A stretch of 28,808 nucleotides of DNA from a virus, in IMG/VR virus record IMGVR_UViG_3300045284_000365, positions 1 to 28,808 of that record; one strand, given 5' to 3'. The notes beneath the pieces are model-generated. The model was not told the origin of the DNA. It searched no databases and worked only from the letters and a program-made list of their open reading frames with translations. The position numbers and the translations under genes were made by a program. Numbering within the stretch: the stretch's first letter is position 1; every line of letters begins with the position of its first letter. Below are positions 1 to 8,033 of this stretch, one piece after another.

Positions 1-38
1 GTCCGATTTCTCCCTGCACGAAAAGTTTGAGGTCGCCC

Positions 39-404
39 GTGCTCAGTGCCGCACTAGCCGCCACGATCGCTCAGATGCGCTCCGAGGGGCGTCTGGCGGC
101 AGGTTCGGAGGCGGTAGTGGCTTTGGCGGAAGGGTTGGCGGCAGCTGTTGAGCTCGACGTGTCGAACGCTGCGCTCTGGAAGGAATATCGGGCAGCACTG
201 GCGACTCTGATTGCGATTGAAGGCGATGGCGACGACGAGACGCAACGGTTCCTCCTCGAGGTGCGTACCCCGGTTCGCAACTCCTCGCGATCGAAGGCGG
301 CCGACTCTGGGGCCGGCAGTCGCCGTGGTGCTCGGGCGAATGGGGCTTCCGCCGATGCCTTGGCAGCAGCGGGTCCTCGACGTCGGTCTCGAGCTGCTCC
401 CTGA
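39..404 (+). CDS. Terminase small subunit (putative)
   Basis: Probable DNA-recognition subunit of the packaging terminase, acting with the large subunit encoded just downstream. The first ~80 residues are a helical, Ala-rich region followed by ALWKEYRAAL and RTPVRN, a pattern I recall from small terminases of actinophages. The GTG start is chosen because GAGG lies six bases upstream. A TTG twelve bases earlier is the alternative, and the frame is open to the window edge. After RTPVRN the frame runs another ~40 Arg/Ala/Ser-rich residues through the start of terL, which looks like non-conserved read-on. The identification rests on position and weak sequence similarity. Confidence 0.65.
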   Translation: MLSAALAATIAQMRSEGRLAAGSEAVVALAEGLAAAVELDVSNAALWKEYRAALATLIAIEGDGDDETQRFLLEVRTPVRNSSRSKAADSGAGSRRGARANGASADALAAAGPRRRSRAAP

Positions 405-1638
405 CGGGAGGCCGGCTTTCCGTGATGTCGGTATCACCGTGCCGCGTCAGTCGGGGAAGACGACAGTCGTGCTGGGTGTCGAAACCCAGCGGGCGATCGG
501 CTGGGATGAACGGCAGCACATCCGCTATTCGGCTCAGACGGGCGCCGATGCCCGCAAGAAGCTCCTGGATGACCAGTTCCCGCTGTTGGAACCACATAAG
601 AACCTGCTCGGTATCCGTCAGTTCATGCGGGCTAACGGGTCGGAGGGGATCGTTTGGCGGAATGGTTCCCGTCTGTCGTTGATGGGTTCGACGTCAGAGT
701 CTGGTCACGGCCCGACGATTGATCTGGCGGTGAAGGACGAGTTGTTCGCCGATATCGATTTCCGTCGGGATCAGGCGTTGGTGCCGGCGATGGCGACTCG
801 TGAGCTGGCGCAGGCGTGGAGTCTGTCGACGGCCGGGACGGACGAGAGTGTCGCGTTGAATCAGATGGTGCAGCGTGGCCGCGCCGCCGTCGAGGCCGGT
901 GTCTCCGAGGGGACCGCCTATTTCGAGTGGTCGGCGTGTGAGGGTTCCGATCCGAACGACGAGGCGGTGTGGGTGTCGTGCATGCCGGCGCTCGGTCACA
1001 CGATCAGCCTCGCCGCGATCCGTCATGCCCGCCGGCAACTCGAAGATGACGCCGAGTTCATGCGTGCCTACTTGAACATTCCGACCGGGTCGGTTGACGG
1101 TCGGGTGTTCACCGTCGCTCAGTGGGATGCGGTGTGTCGTAAGGCTGTGAAGGTTGACGGCGATCTGGTTTTGGCGATCGATTGCACCCCGGAGCGCGAC
1201 GCGGCGACTCTGGCTGTGGCGGATGAGCGGGGCCGGCTCGAGGTGTTCGATCATCGGGCGAATCTGTCCTGGGTGGTCGGCCGTGCCGTCGAGGTCGCCG
1301 CTGCTCGGTCGTTGCCGGTTGTTCTCGATCCGTCGGGGCCGGTCGCGTCGGAGATCCCAGCGTTGCACGCGGCCGGGTTGAAGGTGGTCGAGGTGTCGGG
1401 CCGCGAGTACGCGCAGGCGTGTGGCGCGTTCTTCGATGCTGTTGTCGAGCGACGGGCCGCTATTCGTAGCCATCCGGGGTTGGATGCTGCGGTGATGGGT
1501 CTCCGTAAGCGAACTTCGGGCGAGTCGTGGGTGTGGGCGCGCCGTGACAACACCGTCGATGTATGCCCTGCCATCGCTGCCACCTTGGCCTATTGGGTTG
1601 CGACCCAGGTGGAGGTGTTGCGGCCTTTCGCCTATTGA
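226..1638 (+). CDS. terL: Terminase large subunit
   Basis: Motor ATPase and nuclease that translocates DNA into the prohead. About 470 residues. Walker A is PRQSGKTT at residues 73-80, preceded by the adenine-contact region MPWQQ near 44-48. Walker B is LAVKDE at 167-172, with the catalytic Glu at 172. The C-terminal RNase H-like nuclease begins near residue 315 (LAIDCTPERD), with its acidic metal ligand in AID. Length and motif order match actinophage terminases. The ATG start is chosen over an in-frame TTG fifteen bases upstream; neither has a strong ribosome site. The 5' end overlaps the terS frame by ~180 bases, much more than other overlaps in this window. Confidence 0.95.
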   Translation: MATTRRNGSSSRCVPRFATPRDRRRPTLGPAVAVVLGRMGLPPMPWQQRVLDVGLELLPDGRPAFRDVGITVPRQSGKTTVVLGVETQRAIGWDERQHIRYSAQTGADARKKLLDDQFPLLEPHKNLLGIRQFMRANGSEGIVWRNGSRLSLMGSTSESGHGPTIDLAVKDELFADIDFRRDQALVPAMATRELAQAWSLSTAGTDESVALNQMVQRGRAAVEAGVSEGTAYFEWSACEGSDPNDEAVWVSCMPALGHTISLAAIRHARRQLEDDAEFMRAYLNIPTGSVDGRVFTVAQWDAVCRKAVKVDGDLVLAIDCTPERDAATLAVADERGRLEVFDHRANLSWVVGRAVEVAAARSLPVVLDPSGPVASEIPALHAAGLKVVEVSGREYAQACGAFFDAVVERRAAIRSHPGLDAAVMGLRKRTSGESWVWARRDNTVDVCPAIAATLAYWVATQVEVLRPFAY

Positions 1639-1646
1639 GGAGCGTC

Positions 1647-1793
1647 ATGCGCCAAAAACTGTCGACGGCGCTCGAGGTACTCGGAGCGGCTCTGGTTGTT
1701 GTCGGGGTCGCGGTGATCTATCTGCCGGCTGCGGTGATTACTGCCGGTTTGATGGCGTTGGGTGCCAGCTATCTCGCATCGGATGACTCGTGA
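1647..1793 (+). CDS. Small hydrophobic protein between terL and portal
   Basis: A 48-residue protein with a long hydrophobic stretch (residues ~7-42) that could form two short membrane helices around a Pro at residue 27. Its ATG has GAGGAG five bases upstream, which also covers the terL stop. Its stop overlaps the GTG start of the portal gene (GTGA), so it is probably translationally coupled. A longer in-frame ORF exists upstream inside terL but lacks support. Short membrane peptides occur at this place in some actinophages; function unknown. Confidence 0.6.
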   Translation: MRQKLSTALEVLGAALVVVGVAVIYLPAAVITAGLMALGASYLASDDS

Positions 1794-3055
1794 CCTTGTT
1801 GCGTCGTATCCGGCGCCACGGTACCGATGATCTCGAGGAACGGTTTCAGATCTACTGGAACCTCGCGGGTATCCCCGGCCTGATCGCTCAGAACGCGTCG
1901 GGTTCGGCCGAACTCGAAGAGGCCTTGATGAACGCGGCCTCGTGGGCGTGTATCGATGTGATCTCGGATGCACTCGGGCGTACCCCGCTCGACGCCTTCC
2001 GCGGCGACAAGGTATCGATACCGGTCGTTCCGGTTCCGAGGGTTCTCGACAAGCCATCGTCGATTGTGCTGCGCGACGTCTGGCGTTACCAGCTCGGTTT
2101 CGCTCTGGCAACCGACGGCAACGCGTTCGGTCAGATCACCGGTTTGACGGGTGCCGGATATCCAACCGGGATCGAATGGTTCAACCCGGCGGCGGTGACG
2201 AAACGCAAGGTTGTCGACGGGATAGCCCAGGTCGAAATCGAACGGATCGTCCACCGGCTCTACCCTGACGGCGACATCTTCCACATCCCCGGACGGATGA
2301 TCCAGCCGGGGACCCCGTTCGCTCTGTCGACCGTCGAATACGCGGGACGCAACAGCAGGATGTCGTTGTCGGCCGAGAAGTTCTCGAACGACTTCTTCAC
2401 CGGTGGCGGCCACCCTGACGCCATCCTGAAGGCGAAGACGAACTTGACGAACGAACAGGCCCTCTCGATCAAGGGCGCCGTCCGGCAGGCCTTGTCGGGT
2501 AACAGTCGGGAACCGCTCGTCCTGTCCGACATGATCGACTGGCAGCAGATCCAGTCTGATCCGTCGAACACCCAGTTCATCGACGTCATGCGGTTCTGCT
2601 GCGAACAGGCGTCACGGTTCTGGCATGTCCCCCCGGCCATGATCTTCGCCGCCGTATCCGGCCAGAACGTCACCTACTCGTCGGTGTCGGACGCAGACCT
2701 GAACCTCCTCAAGTACACACTCGACGGCTACTGGGTTCGGATCGAGACGGCTCTCACGGAGTGCATTCCTCGCCCGCAGTACGTGAAGGTGAACCGCAAC
2801 GCCGTCCTTCGTGGCGATCCTCTCAACCAGATCGAATACATCACGAAGGCGATCGCCACTCGGACGATGACCCCGAACGAGGCCCGCGCCCTCCTCGAGA
2901 TGCCACCCATCACCGATGGCACCGGCGACCAGTTCTACGGGCCGGTCGCCCCCGGAAAGGCAGAACCGCAGGTTCCGGGTGACGCACCGGCGACCGTGCC
3001 GACACCGACGACTCAACCCGCCATGCCATCGGGCAACGGTAAGGGGATGAAATGA
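1790..3055 (+). CDS. Phage portal protein (HK97 type)
   Basis: Forms the dodecameric portal at one capsid vertex through which DNA is packaged and to which the tail attaches. At 421 residues it has the length of HK97-family portals. It shows the N-terminal NAASWACIDVISDALGRTPL motif typical of the family, a central region with SAEKFSNDFFTGGG, and the conserved tail PNEARALLEMPPI. The last ~30 residues are Pro/Thr-rich and probably disordered. It is coupled at both ends: GTGA overlap with the membrane peptide gene and ATGA overlap with the protease gene. Confidence 0.95.
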   Translation: MTLLRRIRRHGTDDLEERFQIYWNLAGIPGLIAQNASGSAELEEALMNAASWACIDVISDALGRTPLDAFRGDKVSIPVVPVPRVLDKPSSIVLRDVWRYQLGFALATDGNAFGQITGLTGAGYPTGIEWFNPAAVTKRKVVDGIAQVEIERIVHRLYPDGDIFHIPGRMIQPGTPFALSTVEYAGRNSRMSLSAEKFSNDFFTGGGHPDAILKAKTNLTNEQALSIKGAVRQALSGNSREPLVLSDMIDWQQIQSDPSNTQFIDVMRFCCEQASRFWHVPPAMIFAAVSGQNVTYSSVSDADLNLLKYTLDGYWVRIETALTECIPRPQYVKVNRNAVLRGDPLNQIEYITKAIATRTMTPNEARALLEMPPITDGTGDQFYGPVAPGKAEPQVPGDAPATVPTPTTQPAMPSGNGKGMK

Positions 3056-3750
3056 CCGCAAACGACGACGGGATGATCGAACGTTCCGTCCAGTTCACAC
3101 TCGCACGGTCCGACGGTGACGGCCAGACCCTCGAAGGATACGCGGCGGTGTTCAACTCGCCGACCAGGATCGATTCGTGGGAAGGCGTCTTCGACGAGGT
3201 AATCGCGCCGGGCGCGTTTGCTCACACGATCCGCAACGGCACCCCAGCGCTCATGTTCGAACACGGCAAACATCCGCTGTACGGGTCGATGCCGATCGGG
3301 TCGATCACCAAGTTGAAAGAAGACGCACGCGGCCTGTTCGTATCGGCCCGCCTGTTCGAAAACTGGATGATCGAACCGCTACGCGACGCGATCCGCAGTC
3401 AGGCGATCGACGGGATGTCGTTCCGGTTTTCGGTCCCGCCCGGCAAAGACGAGATCGACCATTCCGGTGACGTCCCGTTGCGGACGATTCACGAAGTGAA
3501 GCTTTACGAGTTGGGGCCGGTCGTGTTCCCCGCCTACGCGGATACCACGGTCGCGCTCCGCTGTCTCGACGAAGTACGCAGCACCATCGGCAGTCCCGAG
3601 CAACCCGCCGAAGAGGCAGTTGCGACGGACCCGCCTTCGGATGACCCGGGCGACCAGTCATCCAGAGAACGGCGACTGAAGTGGTGGAAGAACCGCTCGG
3701 CACCGTTCGAGGAATACCTCGCCCAACACTCCGAAAGGCCTACAGAATGA
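3052..3750 (+). CDS. HK97-type prohead protease
   Basis: Serine protease (peptidase U35 family) that matures the prohead by cleaving scaffold and capsid N-termini. The family core spans residues ~10-170: LEGYAAVFN, the catalytic His in FEHG (H71), the catalytic Ser in DGMSFRF (S123), and the strand VKLYELGPVVFPAYADT. The last ~50 residues are Pro/Glu/Arg-rich and could be a tail removed during maturation. The gene overlaps the portal stop and the capsid start by four bases each, so portal, protease and capsid form a coupled set. Confidence 0.93.
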   Translation: MTANDDGMIERSVQFTLARSDGDGQTLEGYAAVFNSPTRIDSWEGVFDEVIAPGAFAHTIRNGTPALMFEHGKHPLYGSMPIGSITKLKEDARGLFVSARLFENWMIEPLRDAIRSQAIDGMSFRFSVPPGKDEIDHSGDVPLRTIHEVKLYELGPVVFPAYADTTVALRCLDEVRSTIGSPEQPAEEAVATDPPSDDPGDQSSRERRLKWWKNRSAPFEEYLAQHSERPTE

Positions 3751-5129
3751 GTCTCAACCCGCTCGACTACGTACTGAAACAGATGGAGGAACTGAAACCC
3801 ACCATCGACGAACTCGCCGCCTTCGAAGGCCGGTTCTCCGACGACCAGCAACGTTCGTGGGACGCGACGAACGCCAAATGGGACGAACTCGACGAACGCC
3901 GCAAGGAACTCGAGGAACGAGCCCGCCGCTCGGCGAGTGTCTCCGGCATGACGTTCACCATCAACCGCGACCCCGATCCCTTCAAGGCCGAGCTGCGTAA
4001 CGTGACCCGTAGCGACGCGCTCGGCATGGGCCGCACCGCCGTCGAACGGATGTCGTCGAAGTTCGTGTCCGACGAATCAGCCGACCAGGTCACGAAACTC
4101 ATGGACCGCGGCGGATCGGTCGGCGAAACCGCCGCCCGTCTCGCCGTCACCACCGGCTCGGACGAGTACCGGGAAGCGTTCTGGGCGTACATGACCGGCA
4201 GCGCGTCGGCGAACCACGCGATCCTGCAACGAGCCAACGACGAGTACCGCGCCATGACCGCCGGCACCGGTAACTCGGGCGGATTCATGGTCCCCCTGTA
4301 CATGGACCCGAGTTTCTCGATCACCGGCACCGGTGCGTACAACCCGATCCGCGACGTCGCCAACGTCAAACAGATCACGACGCTGACCTACAACGGGTCG
4401 AACGCCGCTCAGGTCACCGCGGCGATCCTCGGTGAGAACGTGCCGTACACGGACAACGCGCCGGTCGTCGCCCAGATCCAACTGCCCACCTACAAGTATG
4501 GCGCTTACATTCCCGCCAGCTTTGAGGCCTTCGAGGATATCGACACTCTCGCCGTCGACGTCGGTGAGCTGTTCGCCGACGCCAAGAACAACCTTGAGGC
4601 CACCCAGTTCGAAACCGGGTCCGGTACCGCACCGCACGGCGTCGTCACCGACGTCACCGCGATCACGGCATCCCGTGTGACCCCGACGACCGGTGGCGCG
4701 TTCGTTGTCGCCGACTTGTACAAGGTCCACTCGGCGCTGCCGCCTCGCTACCGGCGTACGAGCGGCCGGACCAGGGCCTGGCAGATGTCGGTGAACATCA
4801 TCGACACGATCCGCCAGTTCGCGACGGCGAACAACTACCACGCCTACCTCGCCACATTGGCGCAAGGGCAACCGCCGGTGCTCCTCGACGACACACTGAT
4901 CGAGGCGTCGACGATGTCGACGACGATCACGACTGGCCAGAACATTCTCCTGTTCGGCGATTTCAACCAGTTCCAGATCGTGGACCGCGTCGGTGTTTCC
5001 GTCGAGTTCATACCGAATGTGTTTGATCAGGCAACCGGCCGGCCGTCCGGTACGCGTGCCTGGCTGATGCACTGGCGGTTCGGTTCGGGTGTGCGTGACG
5101 CGAACGCGTTCCGCGTACTGCTTTTGTAG
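3747..5129 (+). CDS. Major capsid protein (HK97 fold)
   Basis: Main shell protein, about 460 residues. Residues ~10-75 form a charged, probably coiled-coil delta domain that the upstream protease would remove (ELKPTIDELAAFEGRFS, then RRKELEERARR). The HK97-fold body follows, with SGGFMVPLYMDPS near residue 173 and family-like strands NVKQITTLTY and KYGAYIPASFEAFED. The C-terminal segment FGDFNQFQIVDRVGVSVE and a final Arg/Phe-rich strand are typical of actinophage capsids. The ATG overlapping the protease stop is chosen over an upstream in-frame start because GAAAGG lies eight bases before it. Confidence 0.93.
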   Translation: MSLNPLDYVLKQMEELKPTIDELAAFEGRFSDDQQRSWDATNAKWDELDERRKELEERARRSASVSGMTFTINRDPDPFKAELRNVTRSDALGMGRTAVERMSSKFVSDESADQVTKLMDRGGSVGETAARLAVTTGSDEYREAFWAYMTGSASANHAILQRANDEYRAMTAGTGNSGGFMVPLYMDPSFSITGTGAYNPIRDVANVKQITTLTYNGSNAAQVTAAILGENVPYTDNAPVVAQIQLPTYKYGAYIPASFEAFEDIDTLAVDVGELFADAKNNLEATQFETGSGTAPHGVVTDVTAITASRVTPTTGGAFVVADLYKVHSALPPRYRRTSGRTRAWQMSVNIIDTIRQFATANNYHAYLATLAQGQPPVLLDDTLIEASTMSTTITTGQNILLFGDFNQFQIVDRVGVSVEFIPNVFDQATGRPSGTRAWLMHWRFGSGVRDANAFRVLLL

Positions 5130-5153
5130 AAGTTCGACAACTCGACAACGGGT

Positions 5154-5182
5154 GAGGCCGGGAGTTCAGCGCTCCCGGCCTC
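5154..5182 (+). terminator. Strong hairpin after the capsid gene
   Basis: Perfect 11-bp GC-rich inverted repeat (GAGGCCGGGAG / CTCCCGGCCTC) with a 7-base loop, 24 bases after the capsid stop. There is no run of T after the stem, so it is not a textbook intrinsic terminator. It may lower readthrough from the highly expressed capsid gene, protect the capsid mRNA 3' end, or act as a leaky terminator. Confidence 0.6.
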
Positions 5183-5215
5183 GGCCGAACACCTCAACGT
5201 GGGGAGGTGCCCGAC

Positions 5216-5827
5216 GTGGCGCAGCGTACTTGTCCATGCGGCAATCCTGTGACTACGAAGGTCGGCCTTCCGCGCTGTGATGATTGTCGCGTTGCGGCGA
5301 TACCGGGTCGTCACCCTCTGGTGGGCGAACGGATTTGTCCGTGTGGTAAGCCGGCTCGCAGAAGGTATGGGGTAGCAGTTTGCAATGACTGCGCCTGTCG
5401 ACCGGATCGACAGGCCGAGTATCCGTGTGGCAAGGGTTGTGGGCGTTTCATCGCACGAGGATTAGGCCGACGACGGGCCACGGTGTGTGATGAGTGTCAA
5501 GCTTCAAGGAGAACGAATCAGGAATCGGTACGGCGCATCCGTCGACACGGGTTGACACTCGACCGATACGAAGATTTGTTGCGCCAGCAAGGATTCGCCT
5601 GCGCTAATCAAGGATGCGGCGCCACGAATCCTGGTGGACGGGGTACGTGGCACGTTGACCACGACCATCGGTGCTGTCCGGGACCGTATTCGTGTGGGCT
5701 ATGTGTGCGCGGTCTGCTTTGTGCTCGATGCAATGTGATCCTTGCGCTAGCGGAGGATGATCCCGCTCTTCTCCGCAAGGCGGCGGCGTACATCGAGGCG
5801 CACCGTCAACTCAGACTGATTGTTTAG
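5216..5827 (+). CDS. Endonuclease VII-like HNH-type nuclease with N-terminal zinc ribbons
   Basis: Predicted metal-dependent DNA nuclease of the recombination endonuclease VII family, which cuts branched DNA and is also carried by mobile genes. The C-terminal nuclease has HVDHDH at residues 146-151, CCPG next to it, and CGLC / LLCARCN zinc ligands (160-173). The N-terminus has three CxCG...CxxC-type zinc ribbons (around residues 6-24, 41-59 and 71-94). GTG at 5216 has GGGGAGG eight bases upstream; a GTG nine bases earlier is in frame but lies against that site. Codon use is less GC-biased than in the neighbouring head genes, and the gene separates the capsid from other head genes, so it may be a late insertion. 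Confidence 0.85.
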   Translation: MAQRTCPCGNPVTTKVGLPRCDDCRVAAIPGRHPLVGERICPCGKPARRRYGVAVCNDCACRPDRQAEYPCGKGCGRFIARGLGRRRATVCDECQASRRTNQESVRRIRRHGLTLDRYEDLLRQQGFACANQGCGATNPGGRGTWHVDHDHRCCPGPYSCGLCVRGLLCARCNVILALAEDDPALLRKAAAYIEAHRQLRLIV

Positions 5828-5841
5828 GAAAGGTTGTCCCC

Positions 5842-5949
5842 ATGCCGATCACATCGAAGGAGTTCGCCGTCATGTCTGACACACCCGCAGAGGAAGTCCC
5901 CGAAGAGGAAGCACCCGAGGAGGAAGCACCCGAGGAGGGAAGCGGCTGA
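5842..5949 (+). CDS. Acidic microprotein with EEEAP repeats
   Basis: A 35-residue ORF, too short for usual gene calls. AGGAAAGG lies about eight bases before its ATG. Its stop overlaps the next ATG by one base (TGATG). The C-terminal half is a Glu/Pro/Ala repeat (EEVPEEEAPEEEAPEEG) encoded by near-exact 15-base tandem units. An internal ATG at codon 11 gives a 25-residue alternative. Function unknown. It could be a linker peptide or a small head component; its coupled position supports real translation. Confidence 0.5.
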   Translation: MPITSKEFAVMSDTPAEEVPEEEAPEEEAPEEGSG

Positions 5950-6146
5950 TGGCGAAACGTATCCTCGAGTCGATCGCGCTCGGGAACGAGGACGGCTCGA
6001 TCACCGTCATCGAACCCGGTATCTACGACGACAAGGACGAGGTCATCCTGCGGTTGACCCGTGACAAGCGGACCCAGCTGTTCGAGGATGCGTTCCCCGC
6101 CGTGGAGCAGGCAACCGCGGCTCCCGGCGAGAAACGCGGCAAATGA
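5949..6146 (+). CDS. Small hypothetical protein (head region)
   Basis: A 65-residue protein with mixed charge and no membrane segment. The core (residues 4-45) looks like a small beta-rich fold: RILESIALGNEDGSITVIEPG, then DEVILRLTRDKRTQLFEDAFP. It ends in a Lys/Arg tail. It is coupled upstream (TGATG) and downstream (ATGA). I do not recognise the family. Its place between the capsid and connector genes suggests a minor head or decoration role, which is inference only. Confidence 0.55.
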   Translation: MAKRILESIALGNEDGSITVIEPGIYDDKDEVILRLTRDKRTQLFEDAFPAVEQATAAPGEKRGK

Positions 6147-6880
6147 CGAAGGTGCTGGTCGGGTTCGTCCACCCGGCCGGCGCCGTCAGCCCGTTGTGGC
6201 GTCGTTCGTTGAATCAGGTGTACGTCCGCGACGGGTTCCGTCGGATCATCGGCGAACTCGACCAGGAGTCATCGGCGAACATTTCGGCCGGCCGTTGCAA
6301 CATCGTGCGCAACTTCCTCGCCCACCCGCAGCGCCCAGAGTGGCTGTGGATGGTCGACACCGACATGACGTTCGGTGACGGCATCCTCGACCGGTTGCTC
6401 ACCACCGCACATCCGAAGGCGCGTCCGATCGTCGGCGGGCTCTGTTTCGGTGTGCGTCCGTTGAAGATCGACGGCGTCGAGCGGTTCAACGCCTGTTTGG
6501 GGACGCCGCTCGAGTTGTTCCCGACGATCTACACGCTCGACGACACGGGCCGGATGCAGCACTGGTCGTCGTATCCGCGGGATTCGGTCGTGCAGGTCCA
6601 TTCGACCGGGGCGGCCTGTCTGCTCGTCCACCGTTCGGTCCTGTCCGACCCTCGGTGGACGGCGGCAGGTCATCCGTTGCCGTGGTTCCGGGAAGCGGTC
6701 CTCCACGGTGACCTGTGTTCGGAGGACCATTTCTTCTGTCTGACCGCCGGCTCGTTCGGCTATCCGATCCACCTCGACACGGCGGCGAAGACGGGACACG
6801 TCAAGTCGTTCGTAGCCGATGAGGACGTGTTCCTCGCCCAGCAGACGGCGCGCGCCGTCCGTGCGGAGGTCGACGCGTGA
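6143..6880 (+). CDS. Glycosyltransferase (GT-A fold, family 2-like)
   Basis: Predicted to transfer a sugar from a nucleotide sugar to an acceptor. About 245 residues, essentially a bare catalytic domain. The metal-binding DxD is in MVDTDMTF (D72-T-D74), after the RCNIVRNFLAHP region common in phage-encoded members. IVGGLCFGVRP and the STGAACLLVHRSVL segment form the acceptor-side core, and a likely catalytic acidic pair is in SEDHFFC. No signal peptide or membrane segment, so it acts in the cytoplasm. It overlaps its neighbours on both sides. Lying among head genes and next to a methyltransferase, it may modify capsid or tail proteins during assembly (inference). Confidence 0.85.
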   Translation: MTKVLVGFVHPAGAVSPLWRRSLNQVYVRDGFRRIIGELDQESSANISAGRCNIVRNFLAHPQRPEWLWMVDTDMTFGDGILDRLLTTAHPKARPIVGGLCFGVRPLKIDGVERFNACLGTPLELFPTIYTLDDTGRMQHWSSYPRDSVVQVHSTGAACLLVHRSVLSDPRWTAAGHPLPWFREAVLHGDLCSEDHFFCLTAGSFGYPIHLDTAAKTGHVKSFVADEDVFLAQQTARAVRAEVDA

Positions 6881-7443
6881 AAGTAAACCTCGGCGCCGGC
6901 CGACGAGCGATGGCCGGCTGGGTGAACGTCGACTGTGTCCCACTACCCGGCGTCGACGTCGTCGTCGAACTCGACGACCCGGAGAAGGTGACGTTCCCGT
7001 GGCTCTACGACACGGTCGACGAGTTCGCCGCCTTCCACGTCCTCGAGCACATCCGCTGGCCGCTCCCACTCATGCAGGAAGCGTGGCGGTGTGCGAAACC
7101 CGACGCCACCTTCACGGTCGCGTGTCCGTACGGAAGCTCGGACGATGCCGACGAAGACCCGACCCACGTCCGTCGCCTGTTCCTCAACAGCTTCCTCTAC
7201 TTCTCTCAGCCCGCCTACCACCGCGCCGACTACGGCTACCGCGGTGACTGGGAGGTCGAGACGATCACCCTCGATCTACCGGCGCACTACTCCGGTGTAG
7301 CGAAGGAGGACATCTTGCAAGACATGATGTCGCTCCGCAACGTCGTGGTTCAGATGACCGCCGTTCTGCGTGCCGTCAAACCTGCGCGTGAACCGCTCGC
7401 CGAGTTGCAGCGGCCTCCGAGTGTCCAGCTGAGGATCACCTGA
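6877..7443 (+). CDS. SAM-dependent methyltransferase
   Basis: Class I methyltransferase-like protein of 188 residues. Motif I is VNLGAG at residues 3-8, followed by GWVNVD, and the post-motif acidic residue region is GVDVVVEL. The FHVLEHI signature near residue 51 is typical of Methyltransf_11-type enzymes. The C-terminus is divergent. It starts at GTG overlapping the glycosyltransferase stop (GTGA) and its stop overlaps the connector ATG by one base. The tight pairing with the glycosyltransferase suggests methylation of a transferred sugar or of the same target protein; the substrate is unknown. Confidence 0.82.
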   Translation: MKVNLGAGRRAMAGWVNVDCVPLPGVDVVVELDDPEKVTFPWLYDTVDEFAAFHVLEHIRWPLPLMQEAWRCAKPDATFTVACPYGSSDDADEDPTHVRRLFLNSFLYFSQPAYHRADYGYRGDWEVETITLDLPAHYSGVAKEDILQDMMSLRNVVVQMTAVLRAVKPAREPLAELQRPPSVQLRIT

Positions 7444-8033
7444 TGCCGAACTACACGACTGCTGATGAGATGGCGACTCGGCTCGGGAACATCTCACCGA
7501 ACTCGGAGTCGTGGACGGTGCTGATGTCGGCCATCGACGCCGCCGAGGCTGCTGTCGAGGATTACTGCGGTCGGGTTTTCACGTTGCAGACGTCGGCGAC
7601 GGCTCTCACGTTCTGCCCTCCCGATTCGAAGGTGCTCGAAACCGGAGACATCGGATCGACGTCCGGGCTGATCGTCGCCGACACGCTCGGGACGCACACG
7701 ACCTACCAGCTGGAACCGTTGAACGGGATCGGCCCCAACAATCGTCCGTGGCCGTACACCCGAATCCGGTTGGCGCTCGATTTCTTCGCCTATCCGATCT
7801 GGCCCGGCCAGGCGACGGTCACCATCACTGCCCGATGGGGTTGGCCGTCGGTGCCGGTACCGGTGAAGGATGCCTGCCGCATCCTCGCCGCCGACCTCTA
7901 TCACATGAAGGACAACCAGTTCGGTGTCGCCGGGTTCGGTGAGATGGGTGTACTGATGGTCCGCGAAAACAGGATGGTCGCGAATCTGTTGGCGCTCTAC
8001 CGGTACACGGACAACGTCTTCGGCATCGCCTAA
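7443..8033 (+). CDS. Head-tail connector protein (gp6-like)
   Basis: Likely the ring protein docked under the portal. About 196 residues. The N-terminus (YTTADEMATRLG, then AIDAAEAAVEDYCGR) is the helical start seen in HK97 gp6-like connectors. A beta-rich middle follows, including VTITARWGWPSVP, the family's typical strand before the C-terminal helices (VKDACRILAADLYHMKDN). Overlaps by one base at each end. Position right before neck and tail genes fits. Confidence 0.82.
   Translation: MPNYTTADEMATRLGNISPNSESWTVLMSAIDAAEAAVEDYCGRVFTLQTSATALTFCPPDSKVLETGDIGSTSGLIVADTLGTHTTYQLEPLNGIGPNNRPWPYTRIRLALDFFAYPIWPGQATVTITARWGWPSVPVPVKDACRILAADLYHMKDNQFGVAGFGEMGVLMVRENRMVANLLALYRYTDNVFGIA

Noticed and set aside
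4077-5072. 331-codon minus-strand ORF opposite the capsid gene
   Set aside because: Antisense shadow; composition Arg/Val/Gly/Asp-biased, no ribosome site, fully inside a conserved plus-strand gene.
5834-6064. 76-codon ORF over the acidic microprotein
   Set aside because: Out-of-frame reading of the 15-base repeat; the frames at 5842 and 5949 have the ribosome site and coupling.
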